A stretch of DNA of 64,000 nt from positions 1 to 64,000 of the forward strand of contig JACJNY010000059.1 of the NCBI GenBank assembly GCA_014695295.1. The letters run 5' to 3'. This document shows positions 61,722 through 64,000 of the stretch, piece by piece (the stretch's first letter is position 1; each line of letters opens with the position of its first letter). The stretch comes from Microcoleus sp. FACHB-61 (GTDB taxonomy: Bacteria > Cyanobacteriota > Cyanobacteriia > Cyanobacteriales > Microcoleaceae). Below the pieces are notes generated by a model. The model was not told where the DNA came from. It searched no databases and worked only from the letters and a program-made list of their open reading frames with translations. A program made the position numbers and the translations under genes.

Positions 61722-63404
61722 TTACCACTTTCCTGACATCGTGCCCTTGAGTCTCAATTCTTCTCGATTGACTAGAGCTTCGTAGTAATCTGGTTTGATT
61801 TCCAGGGCGACTCCGTAAGAGGTAATGGCATCTTGCGTCCGCTGCAATTTTTGCAAAACGTCGCCCCGCTGCGCCCAAGCTTCCCAATTGTCGGGCTTGA
61901 GTTGAATCACTTGGTCAAAAGCGACGAGCGCTTCGGAATAGCGCTGCATTTTCTCCAGGATTAGACCTCGCTGCACCCAGCCTTGATAGCTGTCGGGCCA
62001 GATAGTAATTGCTCGATCGTATGAGGCTAGAGCTTGCTCGTACTGCTGCAAATTTGAGAGAGCGTTGCCGCGTTTCAACCACGCTTCAAAATTGTCTGGC
62101 ACGATTTTAATTACGCGGTTGTAAGCTGCGACGGCTTCTTCGTAACGCTGCAATTTTTCCAGCGCCGCGCCTTGCTGCAAACCTACTTTTGATGTAATTT
62201 CTGCTTCCGAACTCAGAGAGATTACTTTATCAAAACAGGCGATCGCTTCTTCGTATTGCTGCAATTTTTCCAGAGCTTCGCCTCGCAAATTCCAAGCTTC
62301 TAGAAAATTCCCTTCAATTTGTAGGGCATTGCTGTAAGCGATAATAGCCTCTTTGTAGCGTTCCAATCCTGCCAGGGCGATGCCTCTACCCAGCCAAGCT
62401 TCCGGGAAATTCGGATTAATTTGACTGGCTTGGTCAAAAGCAGCGATCGCCCCTTCAAAATCTCTCGATTCTGACAGTGTTTGACCGCGCCCGATCCATG
62501 CTTCGGCATAAAAAGGATTAATTTTAATTGCCTGATCGAAACAAGCAATTGCTGCATCGGGCCACTGGTGTTTGAGGGCCATTCCTTTATAGAACCAAGC
62601 TTCGCAGTCGTTGGGCTGCATTTGCAGTACGCGATCGTAAGCTGTCACCGCTTCTGCATATTTGTGCAATTTTGCTGAAGCAATACCCCGATTGAACCAA
62701 GCCAGACTATTTTGCGGTTTCAGTTGAATGGCGCGATCGTAAGAAGTTACAGCTTCGGCGTAGCGTTCCGCCTTCATCAAAGCCAAACCTCGGTTCAGCC
62801 AAGCTTCCCCATTAGTCGAGACGAGTTTCAGCGCGCGCTCGTAAGCCGCCACGGCATCAGGGTAGCGCTCCGCTTGCAGCAACGCGTTGCCTTGCCGGCA
62901 CCACATCGCGGGCAAATTCGGATGAATTTGGGTCGCTCTTTTGTAACAGCTTGCTGCTGCATCCCACTGCTGCAATTCCTCTAATACTCTGCCCCGCTGA
63001 TACCAAGCTTCGTGCTTTTCTGGATTGATTTGAATTGCTGTGTCTAAAGCTACGATCGCTTCTGAGTGATTCTGCAAACTTAACAGTGCACTCCCGCGCA
63101 GTATCCAAGCCCAGTAATCTTCGGGATTAATTGCAATAGCTCGATCGCAGCAGGCTACGGTTTCTGCGTACGAGTGCAGTTGCTTGTAAGCTTTGCCCAG
63201 ATTTAGCCACGCCCGGGCCCCGTCCGGGTTAATTTGAACCGCTTTTCCGTAGCAAATGATTGCCGCTTCGTACCTTCCCGATGCGTACAATCTATTGCCC
63301 CGATCGTAATCTGGAAATGCTGCAAAAGTTCTTAAAATCGGCGGCAGCAGGGCTGGTTGGGGGTTTGAGGAGTTTTCTGTAGCCGAATTCGAGAGTTCTG
63401 GCAT
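61722..63404 (-). CDS. TPR repeat protein
   Basis: A 560-residue protein made almost entirely of about 15 tetratricopeptide repeats after a short N-terminal tail. Canonical TPR units such as AWLNLGKAYKQLHSYAETVA and AWFNRGIASAKLHKYAEAVT repeat every 34 residues. No effector domain, signal peptide or membrane helix is seen. Such TPR-only proteins are abundant in filamentous cyanobacteria and act as scaffolds. Partner unknown. Confidence 0.92.
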   Translation of the reverse strand: MPELSNSATENSSNPQPALLPPILRTFAAFPDYDRGNRLYASGRYEAAIICYGKAVQINPDGARAWLNLGKAYKQLHSYAETVACCDRAIAINPEDYWAWILRGSALLSLQNHSEAIVALDTAIQINPEKHEAWYQRGRVLEELQQWDAAASCYKRATQIHPNLPAMWCRQGNALLQAERYPDAVAAYERALKLVSTNGEAWLNRGLALMKAERYAEAVTSYDRAIQLKPQNSLAWFNRGIASAKLHKYAEAVTAYDRVLQMQPNDCEAWFYKGMALKHQWPDAAIACFDQAIKINPFYAEAWIGRGQTLSESRDFEGAIAAFDQASQINPNFPEAWLGRGIALAGLERYKEAIIAYSNALQIEGNFLEAWNLRGEALEKLQQYEEAIACFDKVISLSSEAEITSKVGLQQGAALEKLQRYEEAVAAYNRVIKIVPDNFEAWLKRGNALSNLQQYEQALASYDRAITIWPDSYQGWVQRGLILEKMQRYSEALVAFDQVIQLKPDNWEAWAQRGDVLQKLQRTQDAITSYGVALEIKPDYYEALVNREELRLKGTMSGKW

Positions 63405-63631
63405 ACGCCTTGCACATAAAAAATTTAGTGGGATAACAAGCTTGCGGTCTTATATATTAACTTATGCTTTTCTTAACTCGCTGCTGTTTTGAGACAAATT
63501 TAGCATATCAGGTTTGCTGCGACAAATGATGTTTACTGAATTGTAGTAGGTATAAAATTATGCACCGCTCCCGCTTTCGGTACACCGCTGTAAAATACGG
63601 TCAGTCGATTTTCGATTTTCGATTTTCGATT

Positions 63632-63730
63632 TTCGATTGACTCCACAGATGAATCTGGGAGCTTGAACCACAGTCTAAAATTTTGATCTCTCCACGACGA
63701 GTGTCGGAAACTTGTATCCGTTTTTGGGCG
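63632..63730 (+). repeat. Dispersed repeat, copy near the window end
   Basis: It matches 23643-23750 over its whole length, including GATGAATCTGGGAGCTTGAA, GATCTCTCCACGAC and TATCCGTTTTTGGGC. It is preceded by five copies of TTTTCGA. The rest of the 63405-63783 gap holds no gene that I can support. Confidence 0.85.
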
Positions 63731-63783
63731 GGGTCAGGGCACAAGTCCATATGTCCTAATTCAGGTTTCAAACCAAATTTAAT

Positions 63784-64000
63784 ATGCTACATCTGCACGG
63801 GCTTTTAGATTTCACGGACTGCTTTACCGATTGTGATTCGGGGTCGATCGACTCGCGCCCCAATTATTGGTACGAAGGCCGTTGTCCTCAAAGCGGCGAG
63901 CTGCTGAGACTGCCGCGCACTCGAATGTCCGAGGATCTCGCCCGGGGTTTGATGCAGTACCTTGCTGCTGACGATTCCTACGCTCGCGAGGGCAAAATGT
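63784..64000 (+). CDS. 5' end of a gene running off the window, possibly an RluA-type pseudouridine synthase
   Basis: From the ATG at 63784 the frame stays open for 72 codons to the window edge: MLHLHGLLDFTDCFTDCDSG, then NYWYEGRCPQSGELLRLPRT, SEDLARGLMQYLAADDSYAR and EGKM. It reads like a true coding start. I recall similar N-terminal extensions (WYEGRCPQTG, REGKMYGVLL) on long cyanobacterial RluA-family pseudouridine synthases, but the catalytic domain is outside the window. Confidence 0.6.
   Translation, partial: MLHLHGLLDFTDCFTDCDSGSIDSRPNYWYEGRCPQSGELLRLPRTRMSEDLARGLMQYLAADDSYAREGKM

Overview
The window comes from a filamentous, oxygenic cyanobacterium, most like the Oscillatoriales (Microcoleus/Oscillatoria type). 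The supporting genes are chlI (Mg-chelatase), a Psb32-like TPM protein, cyanobacterial-type ftsQ-ftsZ, RRM-type Rbp proteins, Uma2 nucleases and an EgtC-EgtB-EgtD ergothioneine set. The HIP1 octamer GCGATCGC is frequent, and heptad repeats of the ATTACCA/GTCATTA kind lie between genes. The genus is inferred, not proven.

Layout. 1-4.1 kb: a TPR-CHAT protease gene with an in-frame stop, translationally overlapped by a small gene and a gene for a protein with two C-terminal membrane helices. 4.3-14.5 kb: mostly core genes (Uma2, ruvC, chlI, a CHASE2-GGDEF-EAL protein, dapB, cobH/cbiC, a Psb32-like protein) mixed with decayed DUF6883 and DUF4160 genes. 14.6-22.1 kb: a STAND ATPase of 1824 residues with 14 WD40 repeats, and a separate P-loop ATPase on the same strand. 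22.5-27.0 kb: ftsQ, ftsZ, an MBL-fold protein and thiD.

27.0-44.7 kb is the accessory centrepiece, a DNA phosphorothioation (Dnd) island. The modification genes run dndB - HNH nuclease - dndC - GxxExxY nuclease - dndD - dndE on the minus strand. A second DGQHR (DndB-like) gene is divergent from dndB, and a VapBC-type pair follows it. Next comes a compact minus-strand run that looks like the restriction side: a Dnd-associated SF2 helicase, a small acidic protein, a second SMC-like DndD-related ATPase, Uma2, a MazG-like pyrophosphohydrolase, Dnd-associated protein 4 and a membrane-anchored EEP hydrolase. I find neither dndA nor dndFGH/dptFGH in the window. The modification cassette therefore appears to be paired with an alternative restriction module and must take sulfur from a desulfurase encoded elsewhere.

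44.7-54 kb: small conserved proteins, the SRP 4.5S-like RNA, YciI, a 2H ligase/phosphoesterase, ComF, a PEP-synthase-like protein, an RRM protein and a chemoreceptor. 54.4-55.6 kb: a degenerate IS630 transposase and a probable IS200/IS605 right end. 56-59.4 kb: ergothioneine genes egtC-egtB-egtD. 59.6-64 kb: a hypothetical gene, a second RRM gene with a clear terminator, a TPR-only protein, and the 5' end of a gene that runs off the window.

A recurring theme is repeat invasion. Tandem arrays of 36, 41 and 88 bp, MITE-like elements, G/C-run palindromes and a dispersed repeat of about 100 bp occupy intergenic DNA. Several repeats have entered coding sequences in frame (the CHAT protein, Uma2, EgtB and the WD40 protein).
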